64,000 nucleotides of DNA from Phycisphaerales bacterium AB-hyl4 (GTDB lineage Bacteria > Planctomycetota > Phycisphaerae > Phycisphaerales > Phycisphaeraceae), in contig JBGUBD010000015.1 in NCBI GenBank assembly GCA_041821185.1, positions 21,626 through 85,625 of the forward strand, given 5' to 3'. Under the pieces are notes generated by a model that was given only the letters and a program-made list of their open reading frames with translations, made no database searches and was not told the origin of the DNA. Positions within the stretch are counted from its first letter, which is position 1; each line of letters starts with the position of its first letter. The position numbers and the translations under genes were made by a program. Positions 36,058-46,793 of the stretch are shown piece by piece.

Positions 36058-36687
36058 TCACAACGCCCTCGCACGCTCAAGCATCCAACCGGCGAAGTCG
36101 GCCTTGTCCATCCGTCCCGGCTCGTCACGCTCGCCCGCCGCGGTCAACCACACTGGCGTGATGCGCGACGACTCCATCGTCCCCAGCGGATTCGCCACGA
36201 TCGCATCGACACCCTTCCGCCGCATCTTCTCCGCTGCGCGTTCTTCGAGATGCGCCTTTTCCTCCAACGCAAACGCCACGACGCGCTGGTTCGCCCGTTT
36301 GCGCGACGCCATCAACGCCACCAGGTCCGGCGTCGGCTGCAGTTCGATCCTCATCGTGCCCGCGCCTTCGCGTGCGAGCTTGCCTTCGTGCACGCAGACC
36401 GGCCGATAGTCCGCCACCGCCGCGGCCATGATGAGCAACTCGCAATCGTGAAAGTGCGCTTCGAGCAGTTGCTTTAACTCGGCTGACGAGTTGAACTGAT
36501 ACATCCGCATCCGCGCTGCCGCCGTCGGCGTGACGTCTACCGGCCCCAGCAGCAGCGTCACCTCATCCCCCGCCGCCGCGGCCGACTCCGCCAGCGCAAC
36601 GCCCATCCGACCGCTCGAACGGTTGGAGATAAACCGCACCGCATCAATCGGCTCACGCGTCGGCCCGGCTGTGATGAGAATTCTCAT
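36058..36687 (-). CDS. coaB: Phosphopantothenate--cysteine ligase, stand-alone CoaB domain
   Basis: 210 residues from ATG 36687 (MRILITAGPTREPIDAVRFISNRSSGRMG, the CTP- and substrate-binding start of CoaB). Further motifs: AAAVADYRPVCVHEGKL and the NPLGTMESSRITPVWLT stretch. It joins cysteine to 4'-phosphopantothenate in coenzyme A synthesis. In many bacteria CoaB is fused to CoaC; here only CoaB is present and CoaC must be encoded elsewhere. A period-7 repeat begins 5 bases before the start codon and occupies the place where a ribosome site would be; the TTG at 36705 lies inside it. Confidence 0.9.
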   Translation of the reverse strand: MRILITAGPTREPIDAVRFISNRSSGRMGVALAESAAAAGDEVTLLLGPVDVTPTAAARMRMYQFNSSAELKQLLEAHFHDCELLIMAAAVADYRPVCVHEGKLAREGAGTMRIELQPTPDLVALMASRKRANQRVVAFALEEKAHLEERAAEKMRRKGVDAIVANPLGTMESSRITPVWLTAAGERDEPGRMDKADFAGWMLERARAL

Positions 36688-36691
36688 TGGA

Positions 36692-36813
36692 ATTTCGGAT
36701 TTCAAATTTGGGATTTCGAATTTGGGCCTCGAAGTCGATCATTTCACGTACTACCACACCCCCACTGGCCGCCGCCACAAATCCGAAATTCGAAATCCCA
36801 AATCCGAAATTCA
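36692..36813. repeat. Period-7 ATTTCGN repeat pair (inverted arms) between coaB and the M16-like gene
   Basis: Left arm 36692-36726: ATTTCGG, ATTTCAA, ATTTGGG, ATTTCGA, ATTTGGG. Right arm 36777-36813 on the minus strand: ATTTCGG, ATTTGGG, ATTTCGA, ATTTCGG, ATTTGTG. The arms fill almost the whole gap between the M16-like stop and the coaB start. Confidence 0.88.
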
Positions 36814-38037
36814 GAACCGCAGCGCCTGCGATCCCAGCGTCACCACCGTCATCTCGCCCGGCTTGTGCTCGCGCATGAACGCGTTGACTTTTTCCAGTGT
36901 CACACCATCGACCTGCTCAGCCAACTCTTCAAGCGTGCGCGGCCGACCGAGGTTGTACTGGTCGAACGCAATCGCACCGGCGCGCGCGCCGGTCGACTCG
37001 CCCTGCATGACCAGTCGCGACTTCAAGCCGACAATCGCCCGCTGAAACTCGCTTTCGTCGACGCCCTCGCTCATGCGACGGTGCTCCTGCACCATCACGT
37101 CCAACGTCTCCTGCGCACGTGGCGTGGTCGTGCCGGCGTAGCCCAGCACCGCGCCGCGATCGCGATGGCCGGAGTAGCTGGCCATCACTGCATAGCATAG
37201 CCCGCGTTTCTCGCGCACCTCGGTGAACAGCCGACCCGACATCCCGCCGCTGAGCACGCTCGTCGCGGCGCGTTGCAGAATGCTCGACTCGCCGTTCTCC
37301 GGCACCGCGTCGTACGCCATGCCGATATGCACCTGCGACGTGTCCGCCTGCATGTGCTCGTAGTCACGCTTCGCCTCGGCCTGCACGATGGGCTCATCAA
37401 TGGCCCCCTGCCAGTCGGCGGTCAGCTTCGCCACACGATCGCGCAGGGCCGACCAGTCCAGCTTGCCCGCAAACGCCAGAATCGCCCCACTGGGCACGAA
37501 CGTCCGCTGCCAGTACGACTTGATCTGATCCAGCGTCATCGCCTGCAGATGCTCACGCACGCCCAGCGGCGAACGGTTGATCGGCTCGGGGTAAAAGCGT
37601 CGCTTCAGTTCCAGCATCACCCGCTGCTGCGGCTCGTCCGCCAGCGCGTCCAGCGACTGCAACGCCAGTAGTCGCGTCGGCTCGAGTGACGCCTCGTCGA
37701 AGCGCGGCCGACGGACCATGTCCACCAGCAGCGGCAGCGCCTCGTCCACCTTGTCGCCGAGCATGGTCGCGCTCAGGCGAAGGTGTCGTGTCTCCGTGTT
37801 CGTGCTGCGATGCACGCCGAGGCGTTCAAGAGCTTCGCTGTGCTGGCGTGCATCAAGCCCGCCGGCGCCGCGGCAGATGATTTCCGAAAGCATCGGCGCG
37901 ACGCCGAACTGATCGCTCGGTTCGTACATCGACCCGCCCGGTAGCAGCAGCGTCATGGATAGCGATTGAGCACCCGCAATCGGCTCGGCGAGCAGGTGCA
38001 GTCCGTTGGGCAGTTGTTCACTGTGGATCTCTGGCAT
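36811..38037 (-). CDS. M16 family (insulinase-like) protein without the HxxEH zinc motif
   Basis: 408 residues from ATG 38037 (MPEIHSEQLPNGLHLLAEPI); ATG 38046 possible. Two M16 half-domains. The place of the inverted zinc motif HxxEH reads APMLSEIICRGAGG, so the metal site is missing. The C-terminal half has the conserved substrate-binding pair region GGMSGRLFTEVREKRGLCYAVMASYSG. This is the pattern of the non-catalytic partner in heterodimeric M16 proteases, but no catalytic partner gene is adjacent. The start overlaps the end of the GlnE-like gene by 20 bases, so the two are translationally linked. A period-7 repeat covers the last codons' downstream side. Confidence 0.87.
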   Translation of the reverse strand: MPEIHSEQLPNGLHLLAEPIAGAQSLSMTLLLPGGSMYEPSDQFGVAPMLSEIICRGAGGLDARQHSEALERLGVHRSTNTETRHLRLSATMLGDKVDEALPLLVDMVRRPRFDEASLEPTRLLALQSLDALADEPQQRVMLELKRRFYPEPINRSPLGVREHLQAMTLDQIKSYWQRTFVPSGAILAFAGKLDWSALRDRVAKLTADWQGAIDEPIVQAEAKRDYEHMQADTSQVHIGMAYDAVPENGESSILQRAATSVLSGGMSGRLFTEVREKRGLCYAVMASYSGHRDRGAVLGYAGTTTPRAQETLDVMVQEHRRMSEGVDESEFQRAIVGLKSRLVMQGESTGARAGAIAFDQYNLGRPRTLEELAEQVDGVTLEKVNAFMREHKPGEMTVVTLGSQALRF

Positions 38038-40468
38038 GCCCGGCATTGTACGGCATCGGCCGATCAAAGTGCGACCGCAGAAACCGCCCTACCACCTCGC
38101 GGTGATGTGCGAAATCGCGATGCAGCCGATCGCCCAATGTCAGGTCCAACGCCCGCTGCCGACGCCCGCTTAACGGAGCATAACCCATCCGCCGCGCCAG
38201 GTGCGTCAGATCATCCGACCCGACCTCCGGCAGAAATAAATCGCGCGCATCGCCACGCAGGATGCGAAGCGCGTTGATGAGCTGGCGATAAAAATAGTAC
38301 GCAGCACTCAACTCCGCGTAGTCGCGTGGCGGCAACACCTCCGCCCGCCGCAGTGCGTCCATCGCCTGCGACACGCGGGCGGTACGCAACTGCGGCACCC
38401 GCCGGGCATGCTGCACCTGCAACAACTGCACCGCCCCTTCCAGATCCACCAGCGCGCCGGGGCTGTACTTCGCGTTCACGTGCTTGTTCCCGGCAAGCTT
38501 CTGCTTCTTCTGCTTGCCCCACAAGGTCCACAGCGCGTCCATATCCAGTTCAGGACGTTCGTACACAAACCGGTCGCGCAGCTTCTCCACCTCGTAGCCA
38601 AGTTCCGGATCGCCCGCGATCCACCGCAGACGAACCAGCGCTAACCGCTCAAATGCGTGCGGCGGGCTCGACGCTTTCGCCCCATTGCCCACCTTACGCT
38701 GTGTACCCGTCCCGGTCGTCGCCGGGTCGTAATACCGTCGGAACTGGTCGAGGCTCACCGCCAGTGGGCCGTCATTGCCGTACGGCCGAAGGCGAAGGTC
38801 GATTTCGAAAATGCCTTCGCGCTTCGTCTTGAGAAACTGCGTCGTGTCGCGCACGAGCGTTTCGTAAAACTCGGTGTTGGAGATCGGCTCACGCTTACCC
38901 CCCGCCGTCTGACCTGCGTCACCCATACCCGGATAGACGAACAGCAACTCAAGGTCGGATGCATAGCCCAGCGCGACGCCGCCGAGTTTGCCCAGGCCAA
39001 ACACCGCATAAGGCCACGTCTGCCCGAACGTTTTCCCATCGACAAACTCGGTCTGCACCTTTTCAAAGCACGGCCGACCAAACGAGCGGACCAGATCCTC
39101 AAACACCAACCGTGTCGCGGCGTCGATGAGGTTCTCTGCCAACGTGGTGAGGTGGGCGCTCAGGTCGCGAAAGTCGACGCCTGGTGTGAGAATGTGATCG
39201 AGGTCGATCAGAAAGGTTTCGCGACTCTTGAACCGGTTAAGCCGATCCTGCTGCTCGGCGAGGCCCATCGCGCCATCGAGCGTTTCGGCAAGTCGCAGCG
39301 GCAGCGTTTCCATCGGCTCACAAAACCGCTTGCCCTGCAAATGCAAACCAATCACGCTGAGCACCGACTCGTACTGCCCGCGAATAAAGTCTTCCCAAAG
39401 GTAGTCGCTCATGCCCAGCAGTCGAGCAAGGCTGTGCAACGCGCGCGGGTCGGCGAGCAGGTCAAGCCAACCTTCCACCACCGTCGGCTCGCCTTCGCTT
39501 GGCTGCTCAAGCAACTCGGAGATCAGTTGCCCGAAACGTTGCAGCGCGGTGAATGGGTCCGGCGCCTGACCAAGGAAGTAGCTGAACTGTTTCGTGAGCA
39601 CGACCGAAAGCTTCACGCGACGAAGCGTCTCTTCGGGCAGCGGCTCGTGCGTGGCCGGGTCTGCCAGGTCAATCTCGTCACGGATGTAACCGCCCGCCGC
39701 GTTGCGGATGCGCACCCGGCGGATGTCGAACCCGCGCAACGACAAGGCCGTGCTCAGCGTGTAAAGAAACGCAGGCGTGTCCTCGCCCACGATTGCGATC
39801 CGCGTCTGCTTGTCCGCCAGCGGCGTCAGGTCGAGGTCCACCGGCAGCAGCAACTTCTCCGGCGGCGTGTTCAGCTCCAGCAGGCGTTGGGTGACCATCT
39901 CGTTCACGCGTTTCTTCGCCTGCTCGATACGGCCCTCTTCGCCGGTCTCCAGCAGCATGATCGCATCGCGCACCGTCGACTCGAACCGCTCGCGCCAGGC
40001 GTCAAACGTATCGCCCTCGTCGACCAGTCGGCCGACGAAATGATCGACAATCAAACCTCGTCGATTCGGGTCCGACCCCGTCGGCAACGTCCACCGCCGA
40101 CCGCCGATCTGCCGACGGCGCGTCGTGCCCGTCGGCTTCGTTTCGCCCTTGACCACCGGCAACGTGAACACATCGCCTGACACGATCGACAGCCCCGTGC
40201 CCGCCAGCACACCTGTCAGCAGTGAAAACTCGAACGGATGATCAAACGCCAGCACCGTGCAGACGACGTGGCCCTCTTCGTCCTGCTCGACCAGCGTCCG
40301 CACCGGCTCGTCTTTGTTCAGTTGCAGCAGCTGTTGAAAATGCGACGCCACCGTCGCGGCGTCGAAGCGATGAAGATATTCGTCATCGACCCGCCGAAGC
40401 ATCGCCTCAACCCGGTCGGCGTCGGCAGGTGAACAGTGAGCCTTGATAGCTTGAGCATCGACAGTCAT
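38018..40468 (-). CDS. GlnE-like nucleotidyltransferase with N-terminal ACT-like domains
   Basis: 816 residues. The GlnE-type nucleotidyltransferase domain lies at about 470-620: YAVFGLGKLGGVALGYASDLELLFVYPG (metal-binding Asp) and EIDLRLRPYGNDGPLAVSLDQFRRYY. A helical regulatory tail follows, as in one half of E. coli GlnE (which is 946 residues with two such units). In place of the other unit, the N-terminus holds two ACT-like stretches (about 65-110 and IAIVGEDTPAFLYTLSTALSLRGFDIRRVRI at 219-250), as in the uridylyltransferase GlnD. It could sense amino acids and adenylylate a target. A type III glutamine synthetase gene starts 1.1 kb away in the divergent direction. Confidence 0.85.
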   Translation of the reverse strand: MTVDAQAIKAHCSPADADRVEAMLRRVDDEYLHRFDAATVASHFQQLLQLNKDEPVRTLVEQDEEGHVVCTVLAFDHPFEFSLLTGVLAGTGLSIVSGDVFTLPVVKGETKPTGTTRRRQIGGRRWTLPTGSDPNRRGLIVDHFVGRLVDEGDTFDAWRERFESTVRDAIMLLETGEEGRIEQAKKRVNEMVTQRLLELNTPPEKLLLPVDLDLTPLADKQTRIAIVGEDTPAFLYTLSTALSLRGFDIRRVRIRNAAGGYIRDEIDLADPATHEPLPEETLRRVKLSVVLTKQFSYFLGQAPDPFTALQRFGQLISELLEQPSEGEPTVVEGWLDLLADPRALHSLARLLGMSDYLWEDFIRGQYESVLSVIGLHLQGKRFCEPMETLPLRLAETLDGAMGLAEQQDRLNRFKSRETFLIDLDHILTPGVDFRDLSAHLTTLAENLIDAATRLVFEDLVRSFGRPCFEKVQTEFVDGKTFGQTWPYAVFGLGKLGGVALGYASDLELLFVYPGMGDAGQTAGGKREPISNTEFYETLVRDTTQFLKTKREGIFEIDLRLRPYGNDGPLAVSLDQFRRYYDPATTGTGTQRKVGNGAKASSPPHAFERLALVRLRWIAGDPELGYEVEKLRDRFVYERPELDMDALWTLWGKQKKQKLAGNKHVNAKYSPGALVDLEGAVQLLQVQHARRVPQLRTARVSQAMDALRRAEVLPPRDYAELSAAYYFYRQLINALRILRGDARDLFLPEVGSDDLTHLARRMGYAPLSGRRQRALDLTLGDRLHRDFAHHREVVGRFLRSHFDRPMPYNAGHARDPQ

Positions 40469-40528
40469 GGCATCTTTCTACATGATAGAGTGTCCGGTCG
40501 GTTCGTACAGACAACTCACACACTGCAC

Positions 40529-41428
40529 ATGCCACCCACACCCGAGCAGCCCGACGCCAACCCCGCGCCCACCGGCCACCCGGTCATGGCCAAGCTGCGC
40601 CTCGAACCGTTCCGCATCCAGGGCCTCTCCGTCGCCGGCGAACACACCATCGTCCAGGTGCCCGAACTCGAACTCTGCTTCGACATGGGCCTCTGCCCCC
40701 GCGAAACGCTCGTCAGCAAGACCATCGCCATCTCCCACGGCCACATCGACCACGTCGCCGGCCTCAGCTACTACCTCTGCCAACGCCAGCGGATGAACCT
40801 CGGCCCGGCTCGCCTGGTCTGCCACCCCAACCTCGAAGCACCGCTGCGCGATCTCGTCCAGGCCAGCGCGGCGCTCGACGCGCATCAGGCTGATGTCAAC
40901 ATCACACCGCTGAAGCATGACGACGAACTGCACCTGCACGACGCGTTACACCTTCGCGCGTTTGAAACCCGCCACACCGTGCCTTCGCTGGGCTACGTCG
41001 TCTACGAGCGGCGCAAGCGTCTGCGCAAGGAAGTCGCTCACCTGCCCTTCGAACGGCTCGAAGCGTTGCAGGCCCGCGGCGAGCCGGTCATGGAACGCCA
41101 CAACGCGCCGCTGCTCTGCTACACCGGCGACACTGACTGGGGGCCGCACTTTCAACGCAGCGACGTCCAACGCGCCAAGGTGCTCATCACCGAGTGCACC
41201 TTTCTTCAAGCCAGTCACCGCGAACACGCCCGACGCGGCCAGCACCTGCACCTGGACCACATCGTCTCGCTGCTTGAAATGGTGCAGGCGAAGACGGTCG
41301 TGCTGACGCATTTGCCGCGGCAATTGCCGATGGACCGGGTCCGCCGACTGCTTGCCCACGCGATTCCCGCCCGGCATCGCGAGCGGGTTGTCGTGCTGAT
41401 GGACCCCGGCGGCCCGGCGGGGCCGTGA
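40529..41428 (+). CDS. MBL-fold metallo-hydrolase, RNase Z-like
   Basis: 299 residues from ATG 40529 (ATG 40586 would remove a Pro-rich leader and is equally possible). The zinc motif SHGHIDHVAGL, then later ligands in YTGDTDWGPHF, LITECTFL and HLHLDHIVSL, and VLTHLPRQLP at the end, are those of the RNase Z / ElaC-like branch. The flexible exosite arm of true RNase Z is not obvious. It could process RNA 3' ends or cut a small phosphodiester. It is transcribed divergently from the GlnE-like gene and in line with glutamine synthetase, which begins 116 bases on. Confidence 0.85.
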   Translation: MPPTPEQPDANPAPTGHPVMAKLRLEPFRIQGLSVAGEHTIVQVPELELCFDMGLCPRETLVSKTIAISHGHIDHVAGLSYYLCQRQRMNLGPARLVCHPNLEAPLRDLVQASAALDAHQADVNITPLKHDDELHLHDALHLRAFETRHTVPSLGYVVYERRKRLRKEVAHLPFERLEALQARGEPVMERHNAPLLCYTGDTDWGPHFQRSDVQRAKVLITECTFLQASHREHARRGQHLHLDHIVSLLEMVQAKTVVLTHLPRQLPMDRVRRLLAHAIPARHRERVVVLMDPGGPAGP

Positions 41429-41544
41429 CAGGCCCGTTCGCCGACATGTCCCGCTTTCGTTAAACTGTCGCCGCCTGCACGGTCGGCCGGAGAGGGGCCG
41501 AGGCCGACCGTAACCCACCCGAGCCCCAAAGGAATCGATCTTCG

Positions 41545-43734
<2,190 letters not shown>

Positions 43735-43797
43735 AAGTTTCTCCCAATAAACCCGTGGATGAGCCTGACAAATCCGCGGAATCCGACACTCCTTCAC

Positions 43798-43830
43798 ACG
43801 ACCCGCGCCACCCCGCGCGGGTCGTTTTTT
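43798..43830 (+). terminator. Rho-independent terminator after glutamine synthetase
   Basis: Perfect 10-bp stem ACGACCCGCG / CGCGGGTCGT around CCACCCCG, followed at once by TTTTTT. It ends 50 bases before the SDR gene start and supports ATG 43881 as the SDR start, because the longer open frame would cross the hairpin. Confidence 0.9.
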
Positions 43831-43880
43831 GCGCGCCTACGCTGATGAAGGAGCCAACCTTCAACCGCGAGGACGAAACC

Positions 43881-44657
43881 ATGCTGACACTGACCCACCA
43901 TCGCCCGGACGCCTGGAAGTATGAGCCCGCCACCATCGCGGGCAAGCGCGTGATCATCACTGGCGGCACGACCGGCATCGGCCGAAGCACCGCCCTGCTG
44001 CTGGCCAGCCTTGGCGCAAAAGTGCTCATCTTCGGCCGACACGAACGCGAACTCAACGACGCCATCGAAACCATGCGCGACTGCGAAGACCGAGTCGTCG
44101 GCCTCACCGCCGACGTCACCCGCGAAGCCGACGTCGACCGCGTCTTCCAGACCATCGACCAGCAGTTCGGCGGCCTGGACATCCTCATCAACAACGCCGG
44201 CATCGGCGCCGGCAGCATCGACGACGCCTCGCCCGACGCATACCGACAGGTGATTGAAACCAACCTGATCGGCTACCTCGCCTGCGCTCAACGCGCCCTG
44301 TCGCGGCTGCGCGAGCAGCACGCCGGCCGAATCATCAACATCGGTTCGCTCAGTGCTAAAGGGCAAGGCCCCGACTCCGATATCTACGTCGCCACCAAGA
44401 CCGCCATTCGCGGCTTCAGCGAGTCGCTCGCCCGCAAGGTGCAGAACGAAGATATCTACGTCACGCTTATTGAGCCCGGCTCGACCGGCGCGGACATCAA
44501 TCCCGAGTCACCGGAAGAGGAACGCAAGCTCGAATCGCAAGGCGAGATGCTCGTCAGTGAGTGCATTGCCGAAGCGGTGCTCTGGTGCATGACACAGCCG
44601 CGTTATTGCTACGTGCCGCTGCTGCAGGTGCAGCCGCTGCATGAGAAAGTGCGATGA
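43881..44657 (+). CDS. Short-chain dehydrogenase/reductase
   Basis: 258 residues from ATG 43881, with GAGGA eight bases upstream. Classical SDR: nucleotide-binding TGGTTGIG, ADVT for strand 4, NNAG about residue 90, the catalytic Ser in NIGSLSAKG, YVATK with Tyr and Lys in the YxxxK pattern, and PGSTGADI after strand 6. NAD(P)-dependent oxidation or reduction of an unknown alcohol or ketone. The C-terminus VPLLQVQPLHEKVR is typical of the group close to YdfG/serine dehydrogenase-like enzymes, but specificity cannot be assigned. Confidence 0.92.
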   Translation: MLTLTHHRPDAWKYEPATIAGKRVIITGGTTGIGRSTALLLASLGAKVLIFGRHERELNDAIETMRDCEDRVVGLTADVTREADVDRVFQTIDQQFGGLDILINNAGIGAGSIDDASPDAYRQVIETNLIGYLACAQRALSRLREQHAGRIINIGSLSAKGQGPDSDIYVATKTAIRGFSESLARKVQNEDIYVTLIEPGSTGADINPESPEEERKLESQGEMLVSECIAEAVLWCMTQPRYCYVPLLQVQPLHEKVR

Positions 44658-44763
44658 TCGCATCGCGTAAGGAACCCCGCACCGATGCGGGCAAAACTGG
44701 ACGCGGGCCCCATCGCCCTGTAGCTTGCAGGCGACGTGAACCATTGTAGAGAGGGGTCTGGCC

Positions 44764-44997
44764 ATGCCGGAAGCAACATCTCGCTTCTCCACCGCAACCA
44801 AAGTCAAGATTGCAGTAGCCGCTGTCCTGCTTGCGCTGGGAATCGTGCTGATCATGCAGAACCTGGATCGTGTTGAGACTCAGATTTTCTTCTGGACGAC
44901 GCCGGCAATGCCGCGGGCGCTGCTACTGACACTGATGCTGCTGATCGGGTTTGTCGCCGGGTCTATCAGCACGTGGTCATACCTTCGTCGCCGCTGA
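44764..44997 (+). CDS. LapA-domain small membrane protein
   Basis: 77 residues with two transmembrane helices (KIAVAAVLLALGIVLIMQN and ALLLTLMLLIGFVAGSIST) joined by LDRVETQIFFWTTPAMPR. The QNLDRVETQIFFW and GFVAG elements are those of LapA-domain proteins (lipopolysaccharide assembly A / DUF1049). In enterobacteria LapA helps lipopolysaccharide assembly; here the role is unknown. AGAGAGGGG lies upstream of ATG 44764. Confidence 0.8.
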   Translation: MPEATSRFSTATKVKIAVAAVLLALGIVLIMQNLDRVETQIFFWTTPAMPRALLLTLMLLIGFVAGSISTWSYLRRR

Positions 44998-45036
44998 CAC
45001 TGCGGCCATCGCCCATCATTGGCCGATAAGTGACAG

Positions 45037-46503
45037 GTGACACCGTCCCTTGCCTCGAATGACAACGATACGCCATCGCGCCCCAGCTGGCGACGCGTGG
45101 TCGATGTCTACTTCAATCGACGCATGCTCGCGTTGGCGGGCCTCGGCTTCGCCGGCGGGCTGCCGCTGCTGCTGTCGAGCGCCACGCTCCTGGCCTGGTT
45201 GAGTGTGGCGGGCATTCGGCCGGCGACGATCGGGCTGTTCAGCCTGGCCGTCATGCCCTACGCGTTCAAGTTCGTCGTCGCCCCGCTGATGGACCGCTAC
45301 GTGCCGCCGATGCTCGGCAGGCGGCGAGGCTGGCTGCTGATTACACAAACGCTCATCATGCTCACACTGCTGGGCATGGCGGTGATCGGCCCCAACGTCG
45401 CCGACCGACCCGCGCCAACCGACAACGCCGCCATGGGCGAAGCCGAGCTTGCCGAGGTGACGATTGAATCGCTGCTGCCGCGCGAGCAGGTCGAGCCCGC
45501 CGGGGGCGCGGTCCGCGATGTGCTCGCCCCCATACTCGGATGGCTCGGCTTCGACGCGGCGGCGGGCATCTCGCCCCACCTCTGGCTGCTGGCGGCGATG
45601 GCGCTGCTGCTGGCAACGTTCAGCGCGATGCAGGACGTGGTCGGCGATGCTTATCGGACAGACATCCTCGCCGCCGACGAGGTCGCCGCTGGCGCGGCCG
45701 TGTGGGTCGCCGCCTACCGCACTGCCATGATCATCACCAGCGGCGGCACGCTCATGCTCGCCCCCTGGCTGGGGTGGCCGGGCGTGTACATGGCCATGGC
45801 CGGGCTGATGCTCGTCGGCGTCGCTGCGTCGCTGCTCGGCCCCGAGCCGAGCGGCGCGGCGAGTCGGCCAGCGTCGCTGATCGAGGCGGTCTATCGCCCC
45901 GTCGTCGAGTTCATCCGACGCTTCGGCTGGCAGGTGCCCGCAGTGCTCCTGGTCGTGGCCCTGTTCCGGCTGCCCGAAGAGCTCGCACGCACGATGCGCA
46001 TGACGCTGCTGCTGCAGGAAATGAACTTCAGCGAAACCGACGTCGGCATTGCCGAGTCGGCCAGCATCGCGCTGTCCATCCTCGGCGCGTTCATCGGCGG
46101 GGCGCTCGTCGTCAAGCTCGGCCTGATCCGCTCACTGCTGATCTTCGGCGCAGCAATGGCCCTCACCAACGCCGGCTACTGGCTGCTCTACGAACTCGAC
46201 GGCGGCCGGGCGATGATGTTCACCGTTTCGCTCATCGACAGCTTCGCCCTGGGCCTGGTCACCGCCGGCTTCCTCGGCTTTCTGATGAGCCTCTGTGACA
46301 AACGTTTCTCCGCCTTCCAGTTCGCCCTGCTCACCAGCCTCATGCGCATCGTCGGCGCCTACCTCGGCGCCTACTCCGGCGGTCTGGTCGAAGACTTCGG
46401 CTATGGCCCGTTCTTCCTCCTTACCGTCATCGCCGGAGCCCCCGCCCTGCTGTTGCTGCTGCTCCTTCGCGGCCTGCAGCAGCGAGCCGACGCCACCGAC
46501 TGA
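45037..46503 (+). CDS. MFS transporter, AmpG-like
   Basis: 488 residues with 12 predicted helices. The start is GTG 45037; no ATG lies further up in frame. RRMLALAGLGFAGGLPLLLSSATLLAWLSVAGI, PYAFKFVVAPLMDRYVPPMLGRRRGWLL and MQDVVGDAYRTDIL are close to the AmpG muropeptide permease group, where GFxxGLPL and KxxWxPxxD-type stretches are conserved. It likely brings peptidoglycan fragments or a similar solute into the cell. A large polar insert (about residues 115-165) between helices 4 and 5 is unusual. It is followed by the tRNA-Ala promoter. Confidence 0.85.
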   Translation: MTPSLASNDNDTPSRPSWRRVVDVYFNRRMLALAGLGFAGGLPLLLSSATLLAWLSVAGIRPATIGLFSLAVMPYAFKFVVAPLMDRYVPPMLGRRRGWLLITQTLIMLTLLGMAVIGPNVADRPAPTDNAAMGEAELAEVTIESLLPREQVEPAGGAVRDVLAPILGWLGFDAAAGISPHLWLLAAMALLLATFSAMQDVVGDAYRTDILAADEVAAGAAVWVAAYRTAMIITSGGTLMLAPWLGWPGVYMAMAGLMLVGVAASLLGPEPSGAASRPASLIEAVYRPVVEFIRRFGWQVPAVLLVVALFRLPEELARTMRMTLLLQEMNFSETDVGIAESASIALSILGAFIGGALVVKLGLIRSLLIFGAAMALTNAGYWLLYELDGGRAMMFTVSLIDSFALGLVTAGFLGFLMSLCDKRFSAFQFALLTSLMRIVGAYLGAYSGGLVEDFGYGPFFLLTVIAGAPALLLLLLLRGLQQRADATD

Positions 46504-46509
46504 GCCTGC

Positions 46510-46538
46510 TTGACTTCCAGCGACGACGACGACACAAT
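46510..46538 (+). promoter_or_regulatory. Promoter of tRNA-Ala
   Basis: TTGACT (46510-46515), a 17-base spacer and CACAAT (46533-46538), 37 bases upstream of the tRNA. The -35 box matches consensus in five of six positions, the -10 box in four. Confidence 0.5.
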
Positions 46539-46574
46539 GCTTGGCTCAAATGGTCGAGTCGATCTCGACCGGTT

Positions 46575-46647
46575 GGGGCCGTAGCTCAATTGGGAGAGCG
46601 CTGCGTTCGCAATGCAGAGGTTGAGGGTTCGATCCCCTTCGGCTCCA
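46575..46647 (+). tRNA. tRNA-Ala (anticodon CGC)
   Basis: 73 bases. Acceptor stem GGGGCCG/CGGCTCC contains the G3:U70 pair that identifies alanine tRNAs. The anticodon arm CTGCG-TTCGCAA-TGCAG gives CGC, reading GCG. D arm GCTC-AATTGGGA-GAGC and T arm GAGGG-TTCGATC-CCCTT fit. CCA is not encoded. A terminator follows seven bases later. Phage-type remnants lie downstream, so the 3' end may have served as an attachment site. Confidence 0.97.
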
Positions 46648-46653
46648 CTTTAT

Positions 46654-46690
46654 AAACCCCGTAAATCACAATATTTGCGGGGTTTTCTTA
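46654..46690 (+). terminator. Rho-independent terminator after tRNA-Ala
   Basis: AAACCCCGTAAAT pairs with ATTTGCGGGGTTT (one T-G pair, otherwise perfect) around a six-base loop, followed by TTTTCTTA. Confidence 0.9.
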
Positions 46691-46701
46691 TGTCCTGAGT
46701 A

Positions 46702-46793
46702 TGTACCCCCTGCCTTCTGTACCCCCATTTGTACCCCCTGCGGGAAAGTTTTCAGGGGGTACAAGGTTCGGCGGGCTGTGCTCAGGGGGTACA
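46702..46793. repeat. Cluster of TGTACCCCCTG sites downstream of tRNA-Ala
   Basis: Three direct copies (46702-46712, 46718-46727 with one change, 46730-46740) and two inverted copies CAGGGGGTACA (46753-46763, 46783-46793) within 92 bases, in a 500-base stretch (46691-47158) without a convincing gene. Their nature is unknown: integrase arm sites, a regulator-binding cluster, or a structured element. Further downstream the stretch holds a GC-rich hairpin around 46820-46850 (GCTCCCCGGGCACAC / TGCCCGGGGC) and then turns AT-richer. Confidence 0.7.

Noticed and set aside
27938-36813. Period-7 repeats as a CRISPR array
   Set aside because: Units are 7 bases long and adjacent, with no spacers and no cas genes.
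43755-43880. N-terminal extension of the SDR
   Set aside because: It crosses a strong terminator, and ATG 43881 has GAGGA at the right distance.
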